This document shows positions 48,589 to 56,827 of a DNA stretch of 57,104 bases, one piece after another. Source of the stretch: an uncultured Mollicutes bacterium (GTDB lineage Bacteria > Bacillota_I > Bacilli_A > Acholeplasmatales > Anaeroplasmataceae). Every line of letters starts with the position of its first letter. The first letter of the stretch is position 1. Location: positions 1-57,104 of the forward strand of contig CAMWKG010000009.1 of NCBI GenBank assembly GCA_947174785.1, written 5' to 3'. Both the position numbers and the translations under genes were made by a program. Under the pieces are notes generated by a model, which was given only the letters and a program-made list of their open reading frames with translations, was not told the origin of the DNA and ran no database searches.

Positions 48589-50003
48589 AAATCGGTGTTT
48601 ATGGTGGCTCCTTTAATCCATGTCATATTGTACATAAACAGATTGTTTTGACACTCTTAGAACAATATGGCTTTGACCGAATTGTTCTATTACCTACAGG
48701 AAATTTTTATAAGAAAAGCAATTTAGCAAAAGGAGAAGAGCGTATCCATATGCTGAATTTAATGTTTCAAAATCATCCTAAGGTAATTCTTTGCGATTAT
48801 GAATTTAAAAATAATTTGATATGTACCTATAGGAGCTTAGATTATTTACAAAATCTTTATAAGGGAGATGAACTCTACTTTATTATGGGAAGTGATAATC
48901 TTCTTCATTTTGATACATGGAAAAGATATGAATATATTTTAGATCATTATAATCTTTTGATTATTGTACGTAAGGATATCAGTGTTCAAGGAGTATTAGA
49001 AAAGTATCAGCCTTATAAAGGAAAAATTGAATTAGTGGATTTGAACGTTGAAGGTTTCAATTCATCTTACATCAGAGAATGTATTCATAAAAATGATTAT
49101 GCTTCCGTATCTAACATTTTGGATTCTAATGTTTTAGGGTATATTCAAAATAGGAAGCTTTACACAAAGGAATACCAAGAATATAGAGAACAGCACTATA
49201 CCTCTGATGAGGAATTCTTAAAGAATTATAGTAGTGATGATTATGAAAAGATGAGTATTACAACTGATATCACATTATTTAGTGTAAGTGATATTGAAAC
49301 AAAAAATTATCGCAAGAAAAATGGGAAAAACTTTAGTATTCTTTTAGTAGAAAGACAAACTGCTCCCTTTATGAATCGGTACTGTATACCAGGTGGTTTT
49401 CTTTCTTTAGATGAAAAGCTTTTGGATTCAGCAAAAAGAATCCTTTTTACAGAAGCCAATATTGATGATGTTTACTTGAATCAATTTCATACCTTTTCTG
49501 ATATTGATAGAGATATTAGAGGAAGAGTACTATCTGTAAGCTTTTTAGGCTTGATAGATAAGGCAAAGATTATCAGCGACTTAAAGCCTAAGGCAAGCTT
49601 TTTTGATTTGACATTCCAGCAAGAAAAAGATATTGTTACAATTGAATTCAAAAACGAATTTAGAGAATTTAGATGCAAGGTAAGAAGAACGATAGATGAT
49701 TATGGCATTATAAGCTATACAGAATTAGAAAATGAATATTTAGCCTTTGATCATTTAAAAATTATAGCAACAGCATTAGAATATTTAAAAAATCAAATTG
49801 AAACACAGGATATTGTTTATCATATGTTACCGAAGGAATTTACTTTAAAGGAGCTTCAAATGGTCTATGAAGCCATTTTAGGAAAAAAGCTTATAGACTC
49901 TGTTTTTAGAAGAACAATTAAAGATAAGGTTATACCAACACAAAAATTTAAAAATGATGGTGGGCATCGTCCATCAAGGCTATACAGCTATAAAGCAGAA
50001 TAA
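48585..50003 (+). CDS. nadD: Fusion of nicotinate-nucleotide adenylyltransferase (NadD) and NrtR-type Nudix regulator
   Basis: The 472-residue protein has two recognisable units. Residues 1-190 are NadD: GVYGGSFNPCHIVH (nucleotide-binding HxxH loop), FIMGSDNLLHFDTW and SSYIRECI. Residues about 230-472 are NrtR-like: a Nudix fold whose Nudix box (GGFLSLDEKLLDSAKRILFT, then EANI) keeps the first Glu and Arg but has lost the catalytic Glu pair, and a C-terminal winged helix (FTLKELQMVYEAILGKKL, VFRRTI, GGHRPSRLYSY) typical of the ADP-ribose-sensing NAD repressor. The chain would therefore make NAD precursor and regulate its own operon. Autoregulation is inference. Confidence 0.9.
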   Translation: MKIGVYGGSFNPCHIVHKQIVLTLLEQYGFDRIVLLPTGNFYKKSNLAKGEERIHMLNLMFQNHPKVILCDYEFKNNLICTYRSLDYLQNLYKGDELYFIMGSDNLLHFDTWKRYEYILDHYNLLIIVRKDISVQGVLEKYQPYKGKIELVDLNVEGFNSSYIRECIHKNDYASVSNILDSNVLGYIQNRKLYTKEYQEYREQHYTSDEEFLKNYSSDDYEKMSITTDITLFSVSDIETKNYRKKNGKNFSILLVERQTAPFMNRYCIPGGFLSLDEKLLDSAKRILFTEANIDDVYLNQFHTFSDIDRDIRGRVLSVSFLGLIDKAKIISDLKPKASFFDLTFQQEKDIVTIEFKNEFREFRCKVRRTIDDYGIISYTELENEYLAFDHLKIIATALEYLKNQIETQDIVYHMLPKEFTLKELQMVYEAILGKKLIDSVFRRTIKDKVIPTQKFKNDGGHRPSRLYSYKAE

Positions 50004-50019
50004 GATATTTTAAAATTAA

Positions 50020-50046
50020 AAAAGGACAAGTTACTCTTGTCCTTTT
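50020..50046. terminator. Bidirectional terminator between nadD and ansA
   Basis: A perfect 11-bp stem AAAAGGACAAG with CTTGTCCTTTT and a 5-nt loop, with A-runs on the left and T-rich sequence on the right, serves two convergent genes. Confidence 0.88.
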
Positions 50047-51037
50047 ATTCTTCAGGGTTAATTTCATTTGCTATTGGTGTTAAAAATAATTTTTTGATTT
50101 CTGCCAAGTTTTTTGTCTGACCTAATGCATACATCAGCTTTGTTACGGCCGCCTCAGTGGTCATATCATAGGCTTCAATTGCCCCACTTGCAATCACCTT
50201 TGTTCCAACCTCATAGATATTAAAATCAGAACGTTCATATAAGCACTGACTACTTACAACAATGGGAATTCCCTGTAAAATAGCATTCTTTATTTCTTTA
50301 ATAAAATCTCTTCTAATATAAGATATTCCACCAGCACCGTAGGCCTCTATGACAATACCTTTTATGCCAGATGATATTAGAAGTGGAATAATCGAAGGAT
50401 TTGTTGTTGGAGTTAATTTAAGTAAAAATACATCTGTATTAATATCTAAAATAAGCTTTGGAGATTTCTCGTTTTTATGGAGCATATCCTTTTGAATTAC
50501 AAGTCCTGTTGCAGAAACTCTACCTAAAGGATGAAGATTGATAGATTCAAAGGCATCAAAGCTTGAGGTTCTAGCTTTTACAGAACGTGAAGCAAACATA
50601 ATTTTTCGATTAAAAGCCAAAAAAACACCAGGAATTTTTGATTTTGCCATTGCCAAAGCACAGTGAAGATTATCTACTGCATCTGTCAATGGATGTGTTA
50701 TAGGCAATTGTGATCCTGTAAATACAATTGGGATATTCGGATTTTGAACCATAAAGGTAATCATAGAAGCAGTATAAGACATTGTATCAGTTCCATGGGT
50801 GATAATGATACCATCATAAGATTTCAGATTCTCATAAATTTTACTGGCAATGAGCTTCCATTCCTCAGGCTGTATATTAGAACTATCTAATACTAATATA
50901 CTTTGAATGTCTATATGGGCATCCTCCTCTTTGAAAACGGATTTTAAAACATCTATAGAATTCTTAGGAACAAGACCATCTTTAGATGGCACACTGGAGA
51001 TGGTTCCTCCTGTTGTTAGGATTAATATTTTATTCAA
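50045..51037 (-). CDS. ansA: L-asparaginase (type I, AnsA-like)
   Basis: The 330-residue enzyme has the nucleophile Thr12 in ILTTGGTISS and the second catalytic pair Thr83-Asp84 in THGTDTMSYTA, both at family positions. It hydrolyses asparagine to aspartate and ammonia. There is no signal peptide, so it acts in the cytoplasm. It starts with TTG at 51037, as the strong AAGGAGGG site lies just upstream on the minus strand and no ATG is suitably placed. It is convergent with the nad operon and divergent from tig. Confidence 0.94.
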   Translation of the reverse strand: MNKILILTTGGTISSVPSKDGLVPKNSIDVLKSVFKEEDAHIDIQSILVLDSSNIQPEEWKLIASKIYENLKSYDGIIITHGTDTMSYTASMITFMVQNPNIPIVFTGSQLPITHPLTDAVDNLHCALAMAKSKIPGVFLAFNRKIMFASRSVKARTSSFDAFESINLHPLGRVSATGLVIQKDMLHKNEKSPKLILDINTDVFLLKLTPTTNPSIIPLLISSGIKGIVIEAYGAGGISYIRRDFIKEIKNAILQGIPIVVSSQCLYERSDFNIYEVGTKVIASGAIEAYDMTTEAAVTKLMYALGQTKNLAEIKKLFLTPIANEINPEE

Positions 51038-51184
51038 AAAAATCCCTCCTTAGGTTTTCTTTATATATTATACACTAAATGTATCATTTTTTAGTAAATA
51101 TTTTATAAAATAGATAGATTTTTTGTTGAATAGAGTAGGAATGGAAAAAGAGAAGAAGGAATTTCATAAATTGTCTCATTTTTC

Positions 51185-51212
51185 TTTACTTTTTCTTAGT
51201 TTATGCTATAAT
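51185..51212 (+). promoter_or_regulatory. Promoter of tig
   Basis: TTTACT (51185-51190), a 16-bp spacer and an extended -10 TGCTATAAT (TATAAT at 51207-51212). Confidence 0.7.
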
Positions 51213-51225
51213 AATAGTTGCGTTT

Positions 51226-51242
51226 GTACCAAATTTTGGTAC
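51226..51242. promoter_or_regulatory. Perfect palindrome in the tig leader
   Basis: GTACCAAA and TTTGGTAC are arranged around a single central T, just downstream of the predicted transcription start. The loop would be too small for all pairs to form in RNA, so a DNA operator is more likely than a hairpin. Confidence 0.5.
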
Positions 51243-51267
51243 TTAAAATATTTATATTTTAGGAGGA

Positions 51268-51283
51268 GTGAACATTAGTTCAC
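51268..51283 (+). promoter_or_regulatory. Hairpin between the ribosome binding site and start codon of tig
   Basis: AGGAGGA (51261-51267) is followed directly by GTGAAC-ATTA-GTTCAC, a perfect 6-bp stem, and the ATG is at 51296. The linear gap of 28 bases is too long for initiation, but folding the hairpin brings it to about 12. Confidence 0.6.
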
Positions 51284-51295
51284 GGTAGATGTAAT

Positions 51296-52768
51296 ATGAA
51301 AGTAGAAAAATTAGAACATAGTCGTAATAAGGTTGTTTTTGAGGTAACACCTGAGGAATTTGAAAAAGCATTAGATAAGGCTTTTGAAAAATGCAATGCA
51401 AAGGTTACTATTAAAGGTTTTAGAGCAGGTAAGGCACCTCGTTCTGTTTATGAAAAAATGTATGGAGTTGAATCTTTATATGATGAGGCTTTAAATGTTG
51501 TTTTAAACACAAAGGCTCAAGAAATCTATAAAGATCAAGACTTGGCTAAGGAAATTGTTGGTCCTTTTGAACCAGATTTTGAAAGCGATGAGAAGCTTGA
51601 ACGTGGAAAACCATTTAAGGTTTCTTTATCCTTTGATGTATATCCAGAAGTAAATTTACCACAATATAAAGGAGTAGAGTGTGTAGCTGCTAACCTAACA
51701 GTTACTGATGCAGATGTAGATGCTGCAATTAAGTCAATGATGGCTAAGGATGCATCTATGGAGGTTAAAAAAGAACAAGTGATCGAAGCAGGAGATACTG
51801 CTAACTTTGACTTCGTTGGAAGTGTAGATGGAGTGGAATTCCCTGGTGGTAAAGCAGAAAATTATGAATTAGAAATTGGTTCTGGTCAGTTTATCCCTGG
51901 CTTTGAGGATCAAATGATTGGTATGAAGGCTGATGAGGTTAAGGATATCAACGTAACCTTCCCTGAAAATTATGGTGAGAAGTCCTTAGCTGGTAAACCA
52001 GCAGTATTTAAGGTAACAGTTCATGAGGTAAAGCATAAGATTTATCCTGAACTAACTGATGCATACGTAAAAGAACAAAAATTAAAAGATATTGAAACAG
52101 TAGATGCATGGAAACAATCTAAGAAGGCTGAATTAGAGGCTTCTAGAGAAAAATCTGAAAAGGATCGTCAAATTGATGAAATCATCAATAAGATTTTAGA
52201 TAATGCAGTTGTTGATATGCCTAAGGCTTTAGAGGATGAAAGAATTGCTCAAGTTCGAGGACAATATGAACAACAAGCTAAGATGTACAATATTCCATTT
52301 GAAACCTTCTTAGGCTTAATGAATATTACTAAGGAAAAATTTGATGAGGATACAGAAAAGCAAGGAAAACGCCAAGCATTATTTAATGTAGTTGTTTCTA
52401 AGATTATTGAGGTTGAGAATTTAACTCCAACTAAGGAGGATTTAGAAGCAAAGGCAGAGGCTGATGCAAAAGCTCATAATAGCACAAAAGAAGTAATGTT
52501 AAAGAATAATGCTCAAAGATATTATAGTGATATAGCATATCAAAGAGTTGTAGATTTATTACTTTCTAATGCAACTATGGTTGGAAATGCAGCTCCTAAG
52601 AAGGCACCTGCTAAACCAGCAGCAAAATCTACTACAAAGAGTACTGCATCAAAAGCAAGCACCACAAAGTCTACTACTAAGAGTACTACATCAAAAACAA
52701 GTACTGCTAAGTCTACAACCACAAAAAAGACGACTACAACAAAGAAGACTACAAAGGCTTCTGAGTAA
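51296..52768 (+). CDS. tig: Trigger factor with a Lys/Thr/Ser/Ala-rich C-terminal tail
   Basis: The 490-residue ribosome-bound chaperone has the N-terminal ribosome-binding domain with the signature region KGFRAGKAPRSVYEKMYG (canonical GFRxGKxP), an FKBP-type prolyl isomerase domain (about 150-245) and a helical chaperone domain. After about residue 432 the chain continues for 58 residues composed only of Ala, Pro, Lys, Ser, Thr and a final Glu, resembling a histone H1-like tail; normal trigger factors are about 430 residues. The tail may bind nucleic acid or ribosome but this is inference. Translation may depend on a hairpin upstream. Confidence 0.96.
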   Translation: MKVEKLEHSRNKVVFEVTPEEFEKALDKAFEKCNAKVTIKGFRAGKAPRSVYEKMYGVESLYDEALNVVLNTKAQEIYKDQDLAKEIVGPFEPDFESDEKLERGKPFKVSLSFDVYPEVNLPQYKGVECVAANLTVTDADVDAAIKSMMAKDASMEVKKEQVIEAGDTANFDFVGSVDGVEFPGGKAENYELEIGSGQFIPGFEDQMIGMKADEVKDINVTFPENYGEKSLAGKPAVFKVTVHEVKHKIYPELTDAYVKEQKLKDIETVDAWKQSKKAELEASREKSEKDRQIDEIINKILDNAVVDMPKALEDERIAQVRGQYEQQAKMYNIPFETFLGLMNITKEKFDEDTEKQGKRQALFNVVVSKIIEVENLTPTKEDLEAKAEADAKAHNSTKEVMLKNNAQRYYSDIAYQRVVDLLLSNATMVGNAAPKKAPAKPAAKSTTKSTASKASTTKSTTKSTTSKTSTAKSTTTKKTTTTKKTTKASE

Positions 52769-52787
52769 TACATTAAAAAATAGGGAA

Positions 52788-52812
52788 GGAAGGTCATTAG
52801 ACTTTCCTTTTT
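52788..52812 (+). terminator. Intrinsic terminator of tig
   Basis: GGAAGGTC (52788-52795) pairs with GACTTTCC (52800-52807) with one G-U pair and an ATTA loop, followed by TTTTTC. Confidence 0.75.
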
Positions 52813-52828
52813 CTAAAAAATAGAATTA

Positions 52829-52861
52829 TTTTTGGCAAATTACTTGCAAAAGTGCCAAAAA
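52829..52861. promoter_or_regulatory. Inverted repeat spanning the -35 of lon: candidate operator
   Basis: TTTTTGGCA (52829-52837) and TGCCAAAAA (52853-52861) are perfect 9-bp inverted arms separated by 15 bp. The -35 (TTGCAA, 52844-52849) lies between the arms. The sequence is not the CIRCE (TTAGCACTC) or CtsR (GGTCAAA) element of other heat-shock genes. Confidence 0.55.
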
Positions 52862-52872
52862 TGAGATATATT
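52844..52872 (+). promoter_or_regulatory. Promoter of lon
   Basis: TTGCAA (52844-52849), a 17-bp spacer and TATATT (52867-52872). AAAGGATGG precedes the ATG at 52914. Confidence 0.7.
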
Positions 52873-52913
52873 ATATTTGTCGAGATTTTATTATCGACTG
52901 AAAGGATGGTAAA

Positions 52914-55232
52914 ATGGAAGAAAATAAGTTAGTTTTACCTGCGATTGCAGTTCGCGGTGTCATTCCACTACCTAGTAATGAATTTCGTATAGAAGTAGGT
53001 CGCCAGAATTCTGTTATGGCCTTAGATGCTGCAGAAAAGATGTATGGCGGAAATATATTGTTATTAATCCAAAAGGATGCAAATAGTAAAGAGGTTACAA
53101 AAGAGGATGTCGAGAGTGTTGGCGTTTTAGCTAAAATCACTCTTAAATTAAAGCTTCCTAATAAGAATTATAAGGTAAAGTTTAAGATTTCAGATCGTAT
53201 TTCTGTTCAAAGCTTTACTTCTATAGATCCTTATTTTGTTTGTGCCTATGAAAAGCTTCATTCCTTTATGCATAATGATGATAAGGAAGCAGCTTTAATT
53301 AAAAATATTGCTTCAGCTATATCTAAACCAGCTGCCAATATTGTGCAAAGCTTAGATGAGGTATCCCGTGCATTACAGCAAGGGACAAACGCTGCAGTTT
53401 TATCTGATGTTATTGCCTATAATTTAAAGGTGACTGGTCCTCAAACGATGAAATATCGTTATCTGGCTGAACTAGATGCTACAAAGCGTTTAGAATACAT
53501 TTTAGAAGATATAGAGCATGAAAAGCAAATTGTTGAGATAGAAAATAAAATCAATGATGATGTAAAAAAATCTATAGATGAATCTCAAAAGGAATATTAT
53601 CTACGTGAAAAGATGAAGGCAATCCAAAATGAGCTTGGTGATAAAGCACGTCAGGAAGAGGATGTAGAAGCCTTAAGAAAGGCTATAGAAGAAGCTCACT
53701 TACCTCAAAATGTTTATGATAAGGCTAAAAATGAACTTCAGAAGTATGCCTCTACCAGCAACCAAATGGCTGAATCAGGTGTCATTCGTACTTACCTAGA
53801 ATGGATTATCAATCTTCCTTGGTATAAACAAACAGAGGACACCACAGATTTAAAGAAGGTTGCAGAAAGTCTAGATAAGAATCATTACGGTCTTGAAAAG
53901 GTTAAGGATAGAATTGTAGAATATTTAGCAGTTAAGATGATGACTGGTAAAAATCCAAATACGATTTTATGCTTTGCAGGTCCTCCTGGAGTTGGTAAGA
54001 CTTCATTAGCCAAATCAATTAGTGAAGCCTTAGGCCGTAAGTTCATTAAGCAATCCTTAGGTGGTGTTCGTGATGAATCTGAAATCAGAGGCCATAGAAG
54101 AACATATATTGGGGCTTTACCTGGTCGTATTTTAAAAGGTATGAAGGATGCTGGGTCAATTAATCCAGTATTCCTACTTGATGAAATAGATAAGATGACT
54201 GCAGATTATCGTGGTGATCCTGCTGCTGCAATGCTTGAGGTTTTAGACCCTGAACAGAATAAGTATTTCTCTGATAATTATTTAGAGGAGCCTTATGATT
54301 TATCACAGGTAATGTTCATCACTACAGCAAATGATTTATCTAATATTCCAGCTCCATTAAGAGATCGTATGGAAATTATTGAGCTTTCCAGCTATACAGA
54401 AATTGAAAAGTTCAATATTGGATTTAAGCATTTGCTAAAGAGAAACCTAGATGAGCATGGCTTAAAGGAAGAACAGTTAACAATCAAAGAGGATGCAATG
54501 TATGCAATCATTCAAAACTATACTAGAGAAGCAGGTGTACGTGAATTAAATCGTATGATTGCAACCATCTGCCGTAAGACAGTTAAGAAAATATTAATTG
54601 ATAAGATTGAGTCTCAAGAGGTTAACTGTGATAACCTATCTGAATTCTTAGGAAAGATTCGTTTTACAAATAATAAAAACCGTGAAATGAATCAGGTAGG
54701 TATTGTTACAGGACTTGCTTATACACAATTTGGTGGTGACACTTTAGATATCGAGGTTATGACATATCCTGGTAAGGGTGGCTTACAGCTTACAGGAAAG
54801 CTAGGGGATGTGATGAAGGAATCTGCTCAAGCTGCTTATTCCTATGTGAGAAGCCATGCAAAGGATTATGGAATTGATAATGAGATTTTTGAAAAGAATG
54901 ATGTTCATATCCATGTTCCAGAAGGAGCAGTTCCAAAGGATGGTCCTTCAGCTGGTGTTACTTTAACAACTGCTCTTGTGTCTGCACTTGCAAATAAGCC
55001 TGTAGATTGTCATATTGGTATGACAGGAGAAATCACGTTAAGAGGTCAGGTTTTACCAATTGGCGGTTTAAGAGAAAAGTCTATTGCGGCACATCGTAGT
55101 GGCTTGACAACAATCTTTATTCCTAAGGATAATGAAAGAGATATTGAAGATATTCCTGAAGAAGTAAGAAGTGTTTTAGAGATAAGACCAGTTGCTCATA
55201 TTAAAGAAATTTTAAATAAAGTCTTTCAATAA
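52914..55232 (+). CDS. lon: ATP-dependent Lon protease
   Basis: The 772-residue protein has an N-terminal substrate-binding domain (about 1-200), a coiled coil, an AAA+ module with Walker A GPPGVGKTS and Walker B VFLLDEIDK, and a proteolytic domain with Ser679 (KDGPSAGVT) and Lys722 (GGLREKS), the Ser-Lys dyad, at the same numbers as in E. coli Lon. It degrades misfolded and regulatory proteins. It follows tig in the order chaperone-protease but has its own promoter under a candidate operator, suggesting stress control. Confidence 0.97.
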   Translation: MEENKLVLPAIAVRGVIPLPSNEFRIEVGRQNSVMALDAAEKMYGGNILLLIQKDANSKEVTKEDVESVGVLAKITLKLKLPNKNYKVKFKISDRISVQSFTSIDPYFVCAYEKLHSFMHNDDKEAALIKNIASAISKPAANIVQSLDEVSRALQQGTNAAVLSDVIAYNLKVTGPQTMKYRYLAELDATKRLEYILEDIEHEKQIVEIENKINDDVKKSIDESQKEYYLREKMKAIQNELGDKARQEEDVEALRKAIEEAHLPQNVYDKAKNELQKYASTSNQMAESGVIRTYLEWIINLPWYKQTEDTTDLKKVAESLDKNHYGLEKVKDRIVEYLAVKMMTGKNPNTILCFAGPPGVGKTSLAKSISEALGRKFIKQSLGGVRDESEIRGHRRTYIGALPGRILKGMKDAGSINPVFLLDEIDKMTADYRGDPAAAMLEVLDPEQNKYFSDNYLEEPYDLSQVMFITTANDLSNIPAPLRDRMEIIELSSYTEIEKFNIGFKHLLKRNLDEHGLKEEQLTIKEDAMYAIIQNYTREAGVRELNRMIATICRKTVKKILIDKIESQEVNCDNLSEFLGKIRFTNNKNREMNQVGIVTGLAYTQFGGDTLDIEVMTYPGKGGLQLTGKLGDVMKESAQAAYSYVRSHAKDYGIDNEIFEKNDVHIHVPEGAVPKDGPSAGVTLTTALVSALANKPVDCHIGMTGEITLRGQVLPIGGLREKSIAAHRSGLTTIFIPKDNERDIEDIPEEVRSVLEIRPVAHIKEILNKVFQ

Positions 55233-55238
55233 TTAAAG

Positions 55239-55266
55239 CTACAGCCGAAATTGGGCTGTAGTTTTC
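55239..55266 (+). terminator. Intrinsic terminator of lon
   Basis: CTACAGCC pairs with GGCTGTAG across a 7-nt loop, followed by TTTTC. Confidence 0.85.
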
Positions 55267-55268
55267 TT

Positions 55269-55297
55269 TTGCTATTTTATAGTTTTAATGCTATAAT
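55269..55297 (+). promoter_or_regulatory. Promoter of the CE12-type esterase gene
   Basis: TTGCTA (55269-55274), a 17-bp spacer and an extended -10 TGCTATAAT (TATAAT at 55292-55297). Confidence 0.75.
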
Positions 55298-55321
55298 GAA
55301 TAGAAGAAGGGAGTGTCGATA

Positions 55322-56812
55322 ATGGAAGAACCTGTACTATATGTTATTGGAGATTCTACAGTTTCATCCTTTAATGATCCATATTATTATCCAAGATATG
55401 GCTATGGAACAAAACTAGAGAATTATTTTCATAGCATTAAAATAGTGAATTTGGCCTTATCTGGAAGAAGTTCAAAAAGCTATAAAGAAGAAGAAAACTA
55501 TAAAGCAGTATTTCAAAATATTAAGCCTAATGATTTTTTAATGATTGGATTTGGGCATAACGATGAAAAAAGTGATGACCCTTTAAGATTTACAGATGCA
55601 TCTAAGCCTTTAGAGGATAAGAACTCCTTTGCTTATTCCTTATATGAGAATTATATTAAACGTGCTTTAGATAAAGGAGCAATTCCTATTTTGTGCACTC
55701 CAATCTGCAGAGTGGATTTAAAGGATGACTATACAAAAAATAGTGCACATATTACACCAAATGGGGATTATAAAGAAGCAATTCTAAAGCTTGGAAGAAA
55801 TAAAAATATAACCGTTTTAGATTTGACATCAGCTACAAAAAATCAATATATGGGGCTTGGACATTTAGAAGCAATGAAATTTCATGCGACCATAGCTGGT
55901 AAATATGCAAGTGATGGACATATTGTTCCCGATTTAGCAACAGTAGATACTACGCATCTAAATGCCTATGGAGCAAAAAATGTTGCATATTTCATTGCAA
56001 CTTTACTAAAGGACACGGATTGTCCTTTGAAGGAATATTTAAAGCCACAGCTTGTAGAACCAAAGGAATCCAGAGATTTATTACCTAATCCAGCCTATAA
56101 GGTACGTGTATATTCCCCACCTAAATTAGAAGAATATCAACCAAAAAGTCATTTTAAAACCTTAACTTTTGGATGGTATGGAACTGCTTTTGGAGATTGT
56201 GGAGGTATTCCTGATGAGGAAGAACAGGGCTTTGTTGCCAAAGAGGTTGAAGAAGGAATCTTCCACGTTGGACAAACAGGACCTTCAATAAAAGGAAAGA
56301 TTTCTTTAATCTCAGATGGACTTGCCTTTTGTTTTAGAAGGATAGATGCTCAAGATAATTTTATACTTTCTGCAACAGCAAGAATTCTTCATACCTCTAA
56401 TACAAAACAAGCAGGCTTTGGTTTGATGCTTAGAGATGATTGTTATATTTGCCAAAAGGCTTCTACAGAAATCATTACTTCAAACTTTTTGGCAACAGGC
56501 TTAGTCACAACAGATGTCACGATGAGTCCTATCTTTTATAGAGAACAAGCAGAGCTTCATAAAGAGGAGCCTTTGTTGAATTATTTATATCAAGAAGGAG
56601 ATACTGCAGCACTGAAGATTGAGCGTGTTGGTCAGTCTATGACGATGAGCTTAATTTATAAGGGAGCTAGCTATTCTAAGGTTTATGTAGATTTTGATTT
56701 ATTAGCGATAGACCATACTTCCTTTTATGTAGGCATGTTTGCTACAAGAGGAACGGTTGTAGAATTTAGTAATGTCGATTTTCAAATTACAGGAAAATCA
56801 CAAGGTGCATAA
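55322..56812 (+). CDS. SGNH esterase, rhamnogalacturonan acetylesterase type (CE12-like), with C-terminal sandwich domain
   Basis: The 496-residue protein starts with an SGNH hydrolase domain: Ser12 in VIGDSTV (block I), LSGRSSKSY (block II, Gly48), FGHND (block III, Asn80) and Asp209-His212 in DTTHLNAYG (block V). This arrangement is that of CE12 enzymes, which remove acetyl groups from rhamnogalacturonan. The second half (about 260-496) looks like a concanavalin-type beta-sandwich (FGWYGTAFGDCGG; AGFGLMLRDD), perhaps substrate binding. No signal peptide is present. The start is ATG 55322 after AAGGGAG. It may act with the GH28 enzyme at 22486. Confidence 0.88.
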   Translation: MEEPVLYVIGDSTVSSFNDPYYYPRYGYGTKLENYFHSIKIVNLALSGRSSKSYKEEENYKAVFQNIKPNDFLMIGFGHNDEKSDDPLRFTDASKPLEDKNSFAYSLYENYIKRALDKGAIPILCTPICRVDLKDDYTKNSAHITPNGDYKEAILKLGRNKNITVLDLTSATKNQYMGLGHLEAMKFHATIAGKYASDGHIVPDLATVDTTHLNAYGAKNVAYFIATLLKDTDCPLKEYLKPQLVEPKESRDLLPNPAYKVRVYSPPKLEEYQPKSHFKTLTFGWYGTAFGDCGGIPDEEEQGFVAKEVEEGIFHVGQTGPSIKGKISLISDGLAFCFRRIDAQDNFILSATARILHTSNTKQAGFGLMLRDDCYICQKASTEIITSNFLATGLVTTDVTMSPIFYREQAELHKEEPLLNYLYQEGDTAALKIERVGQSMTMSLIYKGASYSKVYVDFDLLAIDHTSFYVGMFATRGTVVEFSNVDFQITGKSQGA

Positions 56813-56827
56813 AAAAGGAGTGTTATA

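Noticed and set aside
52540-52823. Open frames on both strands over the tig tail (Val/Phe-rich minus frame and Leu/Gln-rich plus frame)
   Set aside because: They are shadows of the simple-sequence Lys/Thr codons of the trigger factor tail, with no ribosome binding site of their own.
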